Origin: Bacteroidia bacterium
Lineage (GTDB): Bacteria > Bacteroidota > Bacteroidia > Bacteroidales > Prolixibacteraceae
Reading direction: 5' to 3'
DNA length: 39,032 nt
Assembly: GCA_026391295.1 (NCBI GenBank)
Contig: JAPLDS010000024.1
Coordinates: forward strand, 45,784 to 84,815
The position numbers and the translations under genes are program-made. The stretch's first letter is position 1. Each line of letters starts with the position of its first letter. A model generated the notes under the pieces. It made no database searches, was not told the DNA's origin, and saw only the letters and a program-made list of their open reading frames with translations. Of the stretch, positions 17,934-26,358 are shown piece by piece.

Positions 17934-19124
17934 TTATTTTTTATTTACTGCGTGATAGATCTTTAACTGGTTCCCCAAAATTTTGGTAAACCCTTTGGCA
18001 TCATCAGCCGTCCAACCTTTATTCATCTCGCCATATTGACCAAACTCTGATTTCATCAAATCATGATCTGACTCGATCCCAATCAATTGGAAATGGTATG
18101 GACGTAAAGCGATACTAACCTTTCCAGTGACATTGTCCTGTGTATTTTCAAGGAATTTCTCGATATCACGCATCACAGGCTCGAGGTACATCGCTTCATG
18201 CAAAAACATGCCATACCAGTTACCTAACTGCTCTTTCCAATATTGTTGCCATTTGGTGAGCGTATGTTTCTCTAACATCTGGTGAGCTTTGATAATCAAC
18301 ATTGGCGCAGCAGCCTCGAAGCCAACACGACCTTTAATCCCAATTATAGTATCACCGATATGCATATCGCGACCGATTGCCCAAGCAGAGCCAAGTTTTT
18401 CAACTTCATTAATCGCATCAACGCTATTTTTAAATTTCTTTCCGTTGACACCAACTAGTTCTCCCTTTAAGAAATCAACAGATATAATTTCTTCTCCTTC
18501 TTTCTGCAGATGCGTTGGATACGCCTCTTCGGGAAGTGTTTGATCGCTATGCAAAGTCTCTTTGCCTCCGATACTTGTTCCCCAAAGACCTTTATTAACA
18601 GAGTAGGCCATTTTTTCAAAATTATCGACCACTCCATGCTTGCGTAAGTAAGCGATCTCCGCATCACGTGACAACTCTAAGTCACGAGTAGGTGTTAATA
18701 TTTTAATCTCTGGTGCGAGTACATCAAAAGCCAAATCAAATCGGATTTGATCGTTTCCTGCACCCGTGCTTCCATGTGCCACATGAGTAGCGCCAATACT
18801 TTTCGCGTAATTGATTACGGCAAGAGCTTGAAAGATACGTTCTGAACTAACCGAGATCGGATAAGTATTATTACGTAATACATTCCCATACACCATAAAA
18901 CGAATACCTTTTTGGTAATACTCATCGGTTACATCCAGTAATTTATGTGATTTAACACCCAATGAATAGGCCTTTTTTTCAATTACAGCTAACTCTTCTT
19001 TCGAAAATCCACCTGTATTTGCAATGGCGCTATGCACTTCCATCCCTTTTTCAACCGACAAATAAATTGCACAAAACGAAGTATCCAACCCTCCGCTAAA
19101 TGCTAGAACTACCTTTTCTTTCAT
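17934..19124 (-). CDS. argG: Argininosuccinate synthase
   Basis: This joins citrulline and aspartate using ATP to form argininosuccinate. The N-terminal PP-loop is VVLAFSGGLDTSFCAIYL (residues about 5-22). VAHGSTGAGNDQIRFDLAF (about 114-132) is the aspartate/citrulline-binding region, and GLWGTSIGGKET and LEPVMRDIEKF follow. The length of 396 aa is typical. It is 51 nt after the GNAT gene. ArgH, needed for the last step, is not encoded in this window. Confidence 0.96.
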   Translation of the reverse strand: MKEKVVLAFSGGLDTSFCAIYLSVEKGMEVHSAIANTGGFSKEELAVIEKKAYSLGVKSHKLLDVTDEYYQKGIRFMVYGNVLRNNTYPISVSSERIFQALAVINYAKSIGATHVAHGSTGAGNDQIRFDLAFDVLAPEIKILTPTRDLELSRDAEIAYLRKHGVVDNFEKMAYSVNKGLWGTSIGGKETLHSDQTLPEEAYPTHLQKEGEEIISVDFLKGELVGVNGKKFKNSVDAINEVEKLGSAWAIGRDMHIGDTIIGIKGRVGFEAAAPMLIIKAHQMLEKHTLTKWQQYWKEQLGNWYGMFLHEAMYLEPVMRDIEKFLENTQDNVTGKVSIALRPYHFQLIGIESDHDLMKSEFGQYGEMNKGWTADDAKGFTKILGNQLKIYHAVNKK

Positions 19125-19175
19125 GGAAATATACTTTTGATAATTTAAATTAATACGATAAAAAACCGTTTGTGA

Positions 19176-19865
19176 TCAATGTCCAAGGATGATAATTTTC
19201 TTCCAGTCGATATCTGAGAATGAAAATTTCTCTGTTTTTCGTTTCTCCAACCACTCTTTATAGATTTTAAAAGGGGTCTTTGGCTTTTGTTTCTTATTCT
19301 CCCAAGCAGGATCATAAAGCATTCCGGTGCATAAACATTTCGACTTACCCATCCTTAACAAGATATCGTAGTTTACACAACTTTGACACCCTTTCCAGAA
19401 TTGCTCATCATCGGTAAGTTCAGAGAAAGTCACTGGTCGATAACCCAGTTCTGAATTAATCTTCATAACCGCCAACCCCGTGGTAAGACCAAAAAGCTTG
19501 GCACTCGGAAATTTAACACGTGATAATTCGAAAGCTTTTAATTTTATACTGCGAGCCAATCCGTGGCCACGATAATCCCAATGAACAATAAGTCCAGAAT
19601 TGGCCACATAACGACCATCATTCCAGGTTTCGATGTAGCAAAAGCCAGCAAACTTATCACCATCAATCGCAATAATTGCCTTACCTTCTGAGATTTTAGA
19701 AGCGATATATTCATGTGAACGCCTAGCGATACCCGTTCCACGTTCAAGTGAAGCTTTCTCAATCGTATCGTTAATCTCATCAACGAAACGTAAGTGCTCC
19801 TCACCTGCAACCAAAACCTGAATGTCATTTTTTGGCTCTACTAAATCTTTTTTCTTAAATATCAT
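19176..19865 (-). CDS. GNAT-fold N-acyltransferase; candidate N-acylglutamate synthase
   Basis: Residues about 15-155 form a GNAT domain with the acyl-CoA pyrophosphate loop WDYRGHGLARSIKLKAFEL (about 96-114) and a preceding beta strand FAGFCYIETWNDGRYVANSGLIV. The C-terminal tail (about 156-229) is unusual: Cys160, Cys163, Cys177 and Cys179 form CxxC-x13-CxC, suggestive of a metal or redox site, then a lysine-rich helix. It lies between argR and argG, 20 nt after argR, exactly where a first-step enzyme is missing: no argA, argJ or argO is seen in the operon. I infer that it acylates glutamate, perhaps with succinyl-CoA; the GNAT fold is seen, the substrate is not. Confidence 0.75.
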   Translation of the reverse strand: MIFKKKDLVEPKNDIQVLVAGEEHLRFVDEINDTIEKASLERGTGIARRSHEYIASKISEGKAIIAIDGDKFAGFCYIETWNDGRYVANSGLIVHWDYRGHGLARSIKLKAFELSRVKFPSAKLFGLTTGLAVMKINSELGYRPVTFSELTDDEQFWKGCQSCVNYDILLRMGKSKCLCTGMLYDPAWENKKQKPKTPFKIYKEWLEKRKTEKFSFSDIDWKKIIILGH

Positions 19866-19885
19866 AGCGCTAAATTCTACTATTC

Positions 19886-20218
19886 TTAAATTTTACTTTC
19901 TAATTTGGGCATAATTGATTTCAAGACTTGAATCACATCACTTCTACCGATACCTTCTCCAGCCATATATTCACGCTGCAAAGCTACCATAGCCTGGGGC
20001 GTATTGCCCTGATCAGCAGAAGAAAGTCTGTAGACGTAACCACCCAGATCATCGCTTACCTTCGTGACGTGTATAGCCTTTAAATCACGCGACAAAGTAG
20101 CCTGCGTTACCTCGCAACCTAATTCATGCAACCGAATCTGTAAATCATCCTGACTGCTAATTACCTCTTCCGAAATAATTTTTTTAATTAACAGCATTCT
20201 TTGAGTTCTATTTTTCAT
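19886..20218 (-). CDS. argR: Arginine repressor, internally shortened
   Basis: Residues 1-70 are a normal ArgR winged helix-turn-helix: RTQRMLLIKKIISEEVISSQDDL, then GCEVTQATLSRDLKAI with the recognition helix, then GGYVYRL. The protein is only 110 aa, against about 150-160 for the family. After YVYRLSSADQGNTPQ the sequence goes almost straight to EGIGRSDVIQVLKSIMPKLESKI, which resembles the last helix of a full-length ArgR. The central part of the C-terminal domain, including the GTIAGDDT motif that binds arginine and builds the hexamer, is absent, apparently as an in-frame loss of about 45 residues. It is the first gene of the operon and faces carA across a cluster of ARG-box-like sites. 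It may bind DNA without sensing arginine. Confidence 0.85.
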   Translation of the reverse strand: MKNRTQRMLLIKKIISEEVISSQDDLQIRLHELGCEVTQATLSRDLKAIHVTKVSDDLGGYVYRLSSADQGNTPQAMVALQREYMAGEGIGRSDVIQVLKSIMPKLESKI

Positions 20219-20234
20219 AGAAAAATCAGATCAA

Positions 20235-20248
20235 TGAATATTTATTCT
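20235..20248. promoter_or_regulatory. ARG box 1
   Basis: TGAATATTTATTCT fits the ArgR half-site pattern TGAAT-N4-ATTCA with one mismatch. It lies downstream of the presumed argR transcription start, in the untranslated leader. Confidence 0.65.
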
Positions 20249-20259
20249 ATTAAAGAGCA

Positions 20260-20291
20260 CAAAAATATACACTAAATTTGTATAAACCAAG
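20260..20291 (-). promoter_or_regulatory. argR-arginine operon promoter
   Basis: On the minus strand, CTTG (20291-20288) is followed by a 20-nt spacer and TATTTTTG (20267-20260), an exact TAnnTTTG. The start would be near 20253, about 35 nt ahead of argR. ARG boxes flank it on both sides. Confidence 0.65.
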
Positions 20292-20297
20292 AAAAAA

Positions 20298-20311
20298 TGA
20301 ATATTTATTGC
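20298..20311. promoter_or_regulatory. ARG box 2
   Basis: TGAATATTTATTGC is a second ARG-box-like palindrome just upstream of the argR -33 region. It shares the first 12 bases with box 1. Confidence 0.6.
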
Positions 20312-20327
20312 AAAAAAATGTAATTAA

Positions 20328-20352
20328 TGAATTTTTTATGAATATTTATGAA
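20328..20352. promoter_or_regulatory. Overlapping ARG boxes 3 and 4
   Basis: TGAATTTTTTATGA (20328-20341) and TGAATATTTATGAA (20339-20352) overlap in tandem, and a third TGAATTT half-site begins at 20349. The spacing between the two full boxes is 11 bp, one helical turn. This arrangement suits cooperative ArgR binding upstream of the carA promoter. Confidence 0.55.
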
Positions 20353-20366
20353 TTTACATAGATTGC

Positions 20367-20398
20367 GTTGTGATTTTCATAGAAATAAATTACATTTG
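20367..20398 (+). promoter_or_regulatory. carAB promoter
   Basis: GTTG (20367-20370), a 20-nt spacer and TACATTTG (20391-20398) match the Bacteroidota -33/-7 pattern, with the -7 element exact. Transcription would start near 20404, giving a leader of about 140 nt before carA. Confidence 0.7.
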
Positions 20399-20427
20399 CA
20401 GCTGTGCGACATCAACTAAGAATATCG

Positions 20428-20475
20428 ATGAATAAGACGCCGAAAAATGCGTTTTTACTACTGATTAAAAGGTAG
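20428..20475 (+). CDS. Candidate carAB leader peptide MNKTPKNAFLLLIKR
   Basis: A 15-codon ORF starts with ATG at 20428 and ends with TAG at 20473-20475, about 25 nt after the presumed transcription start. It runs through the whole 5' arm and loop of the leader terminator, and its last codons, AAA AGG TAG, reach the start of the 3' arm. A translating ribosome, or one paused at the single Arg codon (AGG) or at the stop, would prevent the hairpin from forming. No Shine-Dalgarno is seen, as is usual here. Its translation is not proven. Confidence 0.5.
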   Translation: MNKTPKNAFLLLIKR

Positions 20476-20493
20476 TGAAAACGCATTTTTTTT
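20444..20493 (+). terminator. Strong intrinsic terminator in the carAB leader
   Basis: Bases 20444-20462 pair with 20471-20489 in a 19-bp stem (core AAAATGCGTTTT with AAAACGCATTTT, two G-U pairs) around an 8-nt loop. It is followed by T residues to 20493. It lies 50 nt upstream of carA and downstream of the carA promoter, so it should attenuate carAB unless prevented. It is one of the most stable hairpins in the window. Confidence 0.85.
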
Positions 20494-20542
20494 GAGAATT
20501 AAAGTTTTGAATTTATGTTAACCCGAGAAAAATAAGCTTGTA

Positions 20543-21622
20543 ATGCGAAAAGTAAAACTGATTCTTGAGGATGGAACAGTATTAGAAGGGAAATCATTTG
20601 GCTACGAGAAATCGGTTGCCGGCGAGGTAGTTTTCTACACCGCCATGACCGGATATCCTGAAAGCCTTACCGATCCATCTTATACTGGTCAAATACTCGT
20701 CTCAACCTATCCGTTAATCGGAAACTATGGCGTACCCAAAGATTTAATCGAAGATGGGATACACAAACATTTTGAATCAAACAAGATTCATATTACAGGG
20801 TTAATCATCTCAGACTACTCGGTTGGATTCAGTCATTGGAATGCGATGATGAGTTTAGGAGACTGGCTAAAATCACAAGAGATACCAGGGCTTTACGATA
20901 TAGACACTCGATTATTGACCAAGATACTTCGCGAGAAGGGTTCATTATTGGGTAAGATAGAATTTGAATCTGAAGAGATTGAGTTCTTTGATCCCAACCT
21001 TTCTAATCTAGTCGCCATAGCAAGCACCGATAAAGTTATAACATACGGCAATGGTGCCTATAAGATTGTGATGGTCGACTGCGGTGTAAAGAACAACATC
21101 ATCCGCTGCCTAATCAAAAGAAACACAACGGTGATCAGAGTTCCTTGGGACTATGATTTCACCACATTAGAATACGACGGATTATTTCTCACCAATGGGC
21201 CTGGTGATCCAGCCATGTGCGACATTACCGTAAAACATATTAAAGTTGCCATTGCTCAAGAAAAGCCTATCATGGGAATCTGTCTAGGAAATCAGCTTCT
21301 CGGACTTGCTGCAGGAGCAGAGACTTACAAACTTAAATATGGACATCGGAGTCACAACCAACCGGTGCTTCTGAATGGCACAAACAGGTGTTTCATCACT
21401 TCGCAAAATCATGGTTTTGCAATTGCTACCGAAACATTGCCAAGCGATTGGGAATCTTTATTTGTCAATGTAAACGACAATACCAACGAAGGAATTCGAC
21501 ATAAAACGAAACCTTTCTTCTCTACTCAATTTCACCCTGAAGCCTCATCTGGACCAGTGGACACAGAATTTTTGTTTGATGATTTTATTGAAAGTGTAAA
21601 AAAAAATAAGTCAGGTAAATGA
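20543..21622 (+). CDS. carA: Carbamoyl phosphate synthase, small (glutaminase) subunit
   Basis: This hydrolyses glutamine and passes ammonia to CarB; the carbamoyl phosphate serves both arginine (via ArgF') and pyrimidine synthesis. Residues about 1-150 are the CPSase small-chain domain (LEDGTVLEGKSFG; TAMTGYPESLTDPSYTGQILVSTYPLIGNYG). The rest is a class I amidotransferase with nucleophile Cys247 in GICLGNQLLGLA, and His331 and Glu333 in QFHPEAS. The length of 359 aa is normal. Its stop overlaps the carB start (ATGA). Divergent ARG boxes and the leader terminator point to dual control. Confidence 0.97.
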   Translation: MRKVKLILEDGTVLEGKSFGYEKSVAGEVVFYTAMTGYPESLTDPSYTGQILVSTYPLIGNYGVPKDLIEDGIHKHFESNKIHITGLIISDYSVGFSHWNAMMSLGDWLKSQEIPGLYDIDTRLLTKILREKGSLLGKIEFESEEIEFFDPNLSNLVAIASTDKVITYGNGAYKIVMVDCGVKNNIIRCLIKRNTTVIRVPWDYDFTTLEYDGLFLTNGPGDPAMCDITVKHIKVAIAQEKPIMGICLGNQLLGLAAGAETYKLKYGHRSHNQPVLLNGTNRCFITSQNHGFAIATETLPSDWESLFVNVNDNTNEGIRHKTKPFFSTQFHPEASSGPVDTEFLFDDFIESVKKNKSGK

Positions 21623-24600
21623 TCAACTCAGCTATTAAAAAAGTAATCGTCTTAGGCTCTGGGGCCTTGAAAATTGGAGAAGCAGGAGAATTTGACTACT
21701 CTGGATCACAAGCGCTTAAAGCCCTTAAAGAAGAAGGCGTATACACCGTTCTGATCAATCCCAATATTGCGACCATACAAACCTCTGAAGAGATAGCCGA
21801 CAAAATCTATTTTCTTCCCGTTACGGCAACTTGGGTTGAGAAAGTTATCGAAAAAGAGAAACCAGACGGTATTCTGCTAGCTTTTGGTGGACAGACAGCC
21901 CTAAACTGCGGTGTTGATCTTTTCAGACAAGGCATTTTAGAAAAACACAATATACAAGTTGTCGGTACTCCAGTACAATCAATTATAAATACCGAAGACC
22001 GACAGATATTTGCCGATATCTTGCGTGAGATCGATGTGCTAACGCCTAAGAGCGTAGCCTGCGACACGATCGAGAAAGCACGCGAAGCAGCAAAGCAACT
22101 AGGTTTTCCATTAATTATCAGAGCTGCTTACACTTTAGGTGGATTAGGTTCTGGATTTTGCTCCAACGAAGAGGAGTTAAATAAACTAGCGGAAAATGCT
22201 TTCAGTTATTCACCTCAAATCCTTGTTGAAGAGTCAATCAAAGGATGGAAAGAGGTAGAATACGAAGTTGTAAGAGATAAATACGACAATTGCATTACGG
22301 TTTGTAACATGGAGAATTTTGATCCTCTAGGAATTCATACTGGAGAATCGATTGTTGTCGCACCATCGCAAACACTATCAAACGACGAATACCACAAACT
22401 CAGAACGCTCTCAATTAAGATCATTCGCAAGATTGGTGTCGTTGGAGAGTGTAATGTTCAGTTTGCCCTTGATCCAAACTCTGAAGACTATCGGGTGATA
22501 GAGGTCAACGCACGTCTTTCGCGCTCATCAGCCCTAGCATCAAAAGCAACTGGCTATCCGCTAGCTTTTGTGGCCGCCAAACTTGGACTAGGCTATGGTC
22601 TGCACGAATTAAAAAACTCAGTTACGAAAGTTACAACAGCTTGCTTTGAGCCAGCTCTAGACTACGTAGTTGTTAAAATACCACGTTGGGATCTTAACAA
22701 ATTCGAAGGTGTCTCAAAAACACTAGGATCAAGCATGAAGTCAGTTGGCGAGATTATGGCCATCGGACGATCTTTCGAAGAAGCCATTCAAAAAGGGATT
22801 AGAATGGTCGGAGGCGGCATGCATGGATTCGAAGGAAACCGCAGCGAGATGGAGATTACCGATATCGACGGAGAATTAAAAAACCCGACCGATCGTCGAA
22901 TATTCGCCATCGCAGAGGCCTTCCAAAATGGTTACTCAGTTGATAAAATCTGGGAGATCACTCGCATTGACAAGTGGTTTCTTCAGAAACTTAGCAACAT
23001 CCATGATCTAAAAAATAGATTAATCGAATTCAATACCCTTGCTGAACTTCCAGTCGATCTTTTATTGCTCGCAAAAAAGCAAGGATACTCTGATTTTCAA
23101 ATTGCCCGTCTGGTGATGAAAAACCCAGATAGTCAGATCCAAAGCGACTTACTTAAAGTCAGAGCACACCGTAAAAGTTTAGGCATTACCCCTGTAATCA
23201 AACAGATTGATACTCTAGCCGGTGAATACCCAGCACTTACAAACTATCTCTACGTTACCTACAATGGAACCGAACATGATGTAGAGTTCCAGCACGACCA
23301 AAAATCAGTTATCGTACTTGGTTCGGGAGCATATCGTATTGGGTCATCCGTTGAATTCGACTGGTGCTCTGTGAATGCAGTCAACACAATACGAAAGGAA
23401 GGTTTTAGATCAATCATGATCAATTACAATCCGGAAACCGTATCTACCGATTACGACACCTGCGACAGATTATATTTCGATGAATTAACCCTTGAGCGAG
23501 TGCTAGATATTTGTGATCTTGAACAACCACTTGGAACCGTACTTTCGATGGGTGGACAGATTCCGAATAACTTGGCGATGAGACTTCATAAACAAGGTAT
23601 TCCAATCTTGGGAACAACAGCTGAAAAGATTGACAATGCGGAAGATCGTAATAAATTCTCCGCAATGCTTGATAGACTAGATGTAGATCAGCCTCGCTGG
23701 AGTCAATTGACGACCATTGAAGACATCAATCGATTTGTTGATGAGGTTGGATTTCCTGTCTTGATACGTCCATCTTATGTGCTCTCTGGAGCAGCGATGA
23801 ATGTCGTTTCAAATAAAGATCAACTACATCATTTCCTTACTTTAGCAGCGCATGTTTCGAAAGAGCATCCGGTTGTAGTCTCTGAGTTTATAGAGAATGC
23901 GAAGGAGATCGAAGTTGATGCTGTAGCAAAAAACGGAGAGATTGTAGCCTATGCTATTTCTGAGCACGTTGAATTCGCGGGTGTTCACTCAGGTGATGCA
24001 ACCATTGTTTTCCCTCCTCAGAAACTGTATATCGAAACCATTCGAAGGATCAAAAAGATTTCACGCAAGATCGCGTTAGCACTTGAAATTACCGGTCCAT
24101 TCAACATTCAATATCTTGCAAAAGACAATGACATCAAAGTGATCGAATGTAACCTTCGGGCTTCACGTTCATTCCCATTTGTGTCTAAGGTATTGCGCAC
24201 GAATCTAATTGAGATCGCAACAAAAGCGATGCTTGACGTCCCTTTTGAAAAACCAGACAAATCGCTTTTCGAGCTAGATTATGTTGGAGTAAAAGCTCCT
24301 CAGTTCTCGTTCCACAGACTGTTAAATGCAGATCCAGTGACTGGTGTAGATATGGCCTCAACCGGCGAAGTTGCTTGTATTGGAGAGAACTTCTATGAAG
24401 CCTTACTCAAATCGATGCTATCAGTTGGATACCGTATTCCAAAGAAAACAATTCTAATATCTTCTGGTCCGACAAAAGGCAAAGTAGAGTTACTTGAGAG
24501 CGCGAGAATGCTTAAAGAGAGAGACTTTACCATCTACGCTACTGGGGGAACACATCACTTCTTCAAAGAGAATGGAATTGAAACGGAACAGGTTTGCTGG

Positions 24601-24849
24601 CCAGATGAAGACAATGCGGATATCAACACCTTAGACCTGATTAAAAACAGAAAAGTCGAAATGGTGATTAATATTCCGAAAGACCACACAACTCGTGAGA
24701 TTTCAAATGGATACAATATCCGCAGAAATGCAATCGATTTTAACATCCCACTAATCACTAATGCGCGAGTTGCTAGTGCCTTTATCTATGCAATCTGCAA
24801 GCTAGATCTTGAAAATATAGCTATTAAAGCATGGAATGAATACAAGTAG
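21619..24849 (+). CDS. carB: Carbamoyl phosphate synthase, large subunit
   Basis: This makes carbamoyl phosphate from bicarbonate, ammonia and two ATP. It contains two homologous ATP-grasp halves. The first begins VIVLGSGALKIGEAGEFDYSGSQA and has IIRAAYTLGGLGSGF; the second begins VIVLGSGAYRIGSSVEFDWCSVNA (about residue 566) and has LIRPSYVLSGAAMNV. The last roughly 140 residues form the MGS-like allosteric domain (ILISSGPTKGKVELLESARMLKERDFTIYATGGTHHFFKENG). The length of 1076 aa is full. It is the last gene of the carAB unit; 63 nt separate it from the next gene. Confidence 0.98.
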   Translation: MINSAIKKVIVLGSGALKIGEAGEFDYSGSQALKALKEEGVYTVLINPNIATIQTSEEIADKIYFLPVTATWVEKVIEKEKPDGILLAFGGQTALNCGVDLFRQGILEKHNIQVVGTPVQSIINTEDRQIFADILREIDVLTPKSVACDTIEKAREAAKQLGFPLIIRAAYTLGGLGSGFCSNEEELNKLAENAFSYSPQILVEESIKGWKEVEYEVVRDKYDNCITVCNMENFDPLGIHTGESIVVAPSQTLSNDEYHKLRTLSIKIIRKIGVVGECNVQFALDPNSEDYRVIEVNARLSRSSALASKATGYPLAFVAAKLGLGYGLHELKNSVTKVTTACFEPALDYVVVKIPRWDLNKFEGVSKTLGSSMKSVGEIMAIGRSFEEAIQKGIRMVGGGMHGFEGNRSEMEITDIDGELKNPTDRRIFAIAEAFQNGYSVDKIWEITRIDKWFLQKLSNIHDLKNRLIEFNTLAELPVDLLLLAKKQGYSDFQIARLVMKNPDSQIQSDLLKVRAHRKSLGITPVIKQIDTLAGEYPALTNYLYVTYNGTEHDVEFQHDQKSVIVLGSGAYRIGSSVEFDWCSVNAVNTIRKEGFRSIMINYNPETVSTDYDTCDRLYFDELTLERVLDICDLEQPLGTVLSMGGQIPNNLAMRLHKQGIPILGTTAEKIDNAEDRNKFSAMLDRLDVDQPRWSQLTTIEDINRFVDEVGFPVLIRPSYVLSGAAMNVVSNKDQLHHFLTLAAHVSKEHPVVVSEFIENAKEIEVDAVAKNGEIVAYAISEHVEFAGVHSGDATIVFPPQKLYIETIRRIKKISRKIALALEITGPFNIQYLAKDNDIKVIECNLRASRSFPFVSKVLRTNLIEIATKAMLDVPFEKPDKSLFELDYVGVKAPQFSFHRLLNADPVTGVDMASTGEVACIGENFYEALLKSMLSVGYRIPKKTILISSGPTKGKVELLESARMLKERDFTIYATGGTHHFFKENGIETEQVCWPDEDNADINTLDLIKNRKVEMVINIPKDHTTREISNGYNIRRNAIDFNIPLITNARVASAFIYAICKLDLENIAIKAWNEYK

Positions 24850-24912
24850 TATTTATTCCATACTTTAGTTCATTTTTAGGCAAGACTGATCTTTTGATTT
24901 AATAGTTCCCAG

Positions 24913-26340
24913 ATGAAGATACTTCTCACCGGATCAACCGGATACATTGCGCAGCGTCTTCTACCCGTCTTACTCGAAAACGGTCATCAAGTTGTTTGTT
25001 GCGTTCGCGACATCTCCAGATTTAACCACGACCGGTATAAAAATGCTGATCTTACCGTTATTGAGGTAAACTTCCTCGATCCAAAAACGCTTGATCGCAT
25101 ACCAAAAGATATAGATGCAGCCTATTATCTGATTCATTCAATGTCGACCAGCGTAGGCGATTTTGCTGAATTAGAGGATGTCTCGGCTCGTAATTTCAGA
25201 TCACAGATCGAGCAGACCAATGCGGAACAAGTGATCTACTTGAGTGGCATTACGAACAATAGCCAGCTCTCAAAACATCTCACATCCAGAAAAAATGTTG
25301 AGGAAATTTTACAATCTTCAAAATATGCTTTAACAACACTTAAAGCTGGCATTATCATTGGTTCTGGAAGTGCTTCTTTTGAAATCATTCGTGATCTAGT
25401 TGAGAAACTCCCTTTGATCATTGGTCCAAGGTGGCTTAATACTCGCTCACAACCCATTGCGATTCGAAATGTTCTTCAATACATGCTAGGGGTTCTGCAT
25501 AATAAGCCCACTTACAATAAGATTGGAGGAGTAAAAGTATTACCCTACAAAGAGTTGCTCTTGCGATTTGCAAAAGTCCGTGGCTTGAAGCGAATTATTT
25601 GGGTACTCCCCGTAATGACACCTCGCCTTTCATCTTATTGGCTTTATTTTGTCACATCAACAACCTATTCTCTAGCTAGTAATTTGGTAAAGAGTATGAA
25701 GGTAGAGGTAATTTGCGAGAAGAATAACTTAAACGAGCTTATTGGTGGGATTCAACTTATTGGATATAATAAAGCGATCCAATTGGCATTTGGAAAAATT
25801 GAGCAAAATCAAGTTGTATCAAGCTGGAAAGATGCGCTAACAAGTTCGGTGCTTCTACATGGTATCAGCCAACATATTCAAGTGCCAAAGTTTGGTTGTT
25901 TCATTGACCAACGGAAATATAAAATCAAAACCTCGCCTGAGCAGGTGATGAAAAACATCTGGTCGATTGGCGGCACTAGAGGTTGGTATCATGCCAATTG
26001 GTTGTGGGAGATCAGAGGAGCCATGGACCGATTAACGGGTGGGGTTGGACTGCGTCGTGGAAGGAAAAACCCTTCGGAGATCTCAGCTGGCGAATCGCTC
26101 GACTTTTGGCGAGTCTTATTAGCAAATAAAACGGAACAACGACTCTTGCTATATGCGGAGATGAAACTTCCAGGGGAGGCCTGGCTTGAGTTTAAGATAG
26201 TCGACAATAAAGAACTTATCCAGACTGCGATCTTCAGACCGCTAGGGATCTGGGGGCGTATTTATTGGTATTCAGTTCTCCCTTTTCATGGATATATTTT
26301 CAAAGGGATGATTAAAGCCATTTCAACAAAACAATATTAA
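24913..26340 (+). CDS. SDR-type NAD(P)-binding protein with C-terminal DUF2867 domain
   Basis: Residues 1 to about 230 form an atypical short-chain dehydrogenase/NmrA-like Rossmann domain: ILLTGSTGYIAQRLLPVLLENGHQVVC, VNFLDP, YYLIHSMS. There is no clear YxxxK catalytic pair. Residues about 310-475 match my memory of DUF2867, a START/SRPBCC-like domain (WSIGGTRGWYHANWLWEIRGAMDRLTGGVGLRRGR ... LDFWRVL ... LPGEAWLEFKI ... YWYSVLPFHGYIFKGM). The closest known type is YbjT-like. The length of 475 aa fits. Function is unknown; it is probably a redox or lipid/quinone-related enzyme. It is followed 18 nt later by tspO. Confidence 0.8.
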   Translation: MKILLTGSTGYIAQRLLPVLLENGHQVVCCVRDISRFNHDRYKNADLTVIEVNFLDPKTLDRIPKDIDAAYYLIHSMSTSVGDFAELEDVSARNFRSQIEQTNAEQVIYLSGITNNSQLSKHLTSRKNVEEILQSSKYALTTLKAGIIIGSGSASFEIIRDLVEKLPLIIGPRWLNTRSQPIAIRNVLQYMLGVLHNKPTYNKIGGVKVLPYKELLLRFAKVRGLKRIIWVLPVMTPRLSSYWLYFVTSTTYSLASNLVKSMKVEVICEKNNLNELIGGIQLIGYNKAIQLAFGKIEQNQVVSSWKDALTSSVLLHGISQHIQVPKFGCFIDQRKYKIKTSPEQVMKNIWSIGGTRGWYHANWLWEIRGAMDRLTGGVGLRRGRKNPSEISAGESLDFWRVLLANKTEQRLLLYAEMKLPGEAWLEFKIVDNKELIQTAIFRPLGIWGRIYWYSVLPFHGYIFKGMIKAISTKQY

Positions 26341-26358
26341 ATCTAAAGAGATCTCAGA

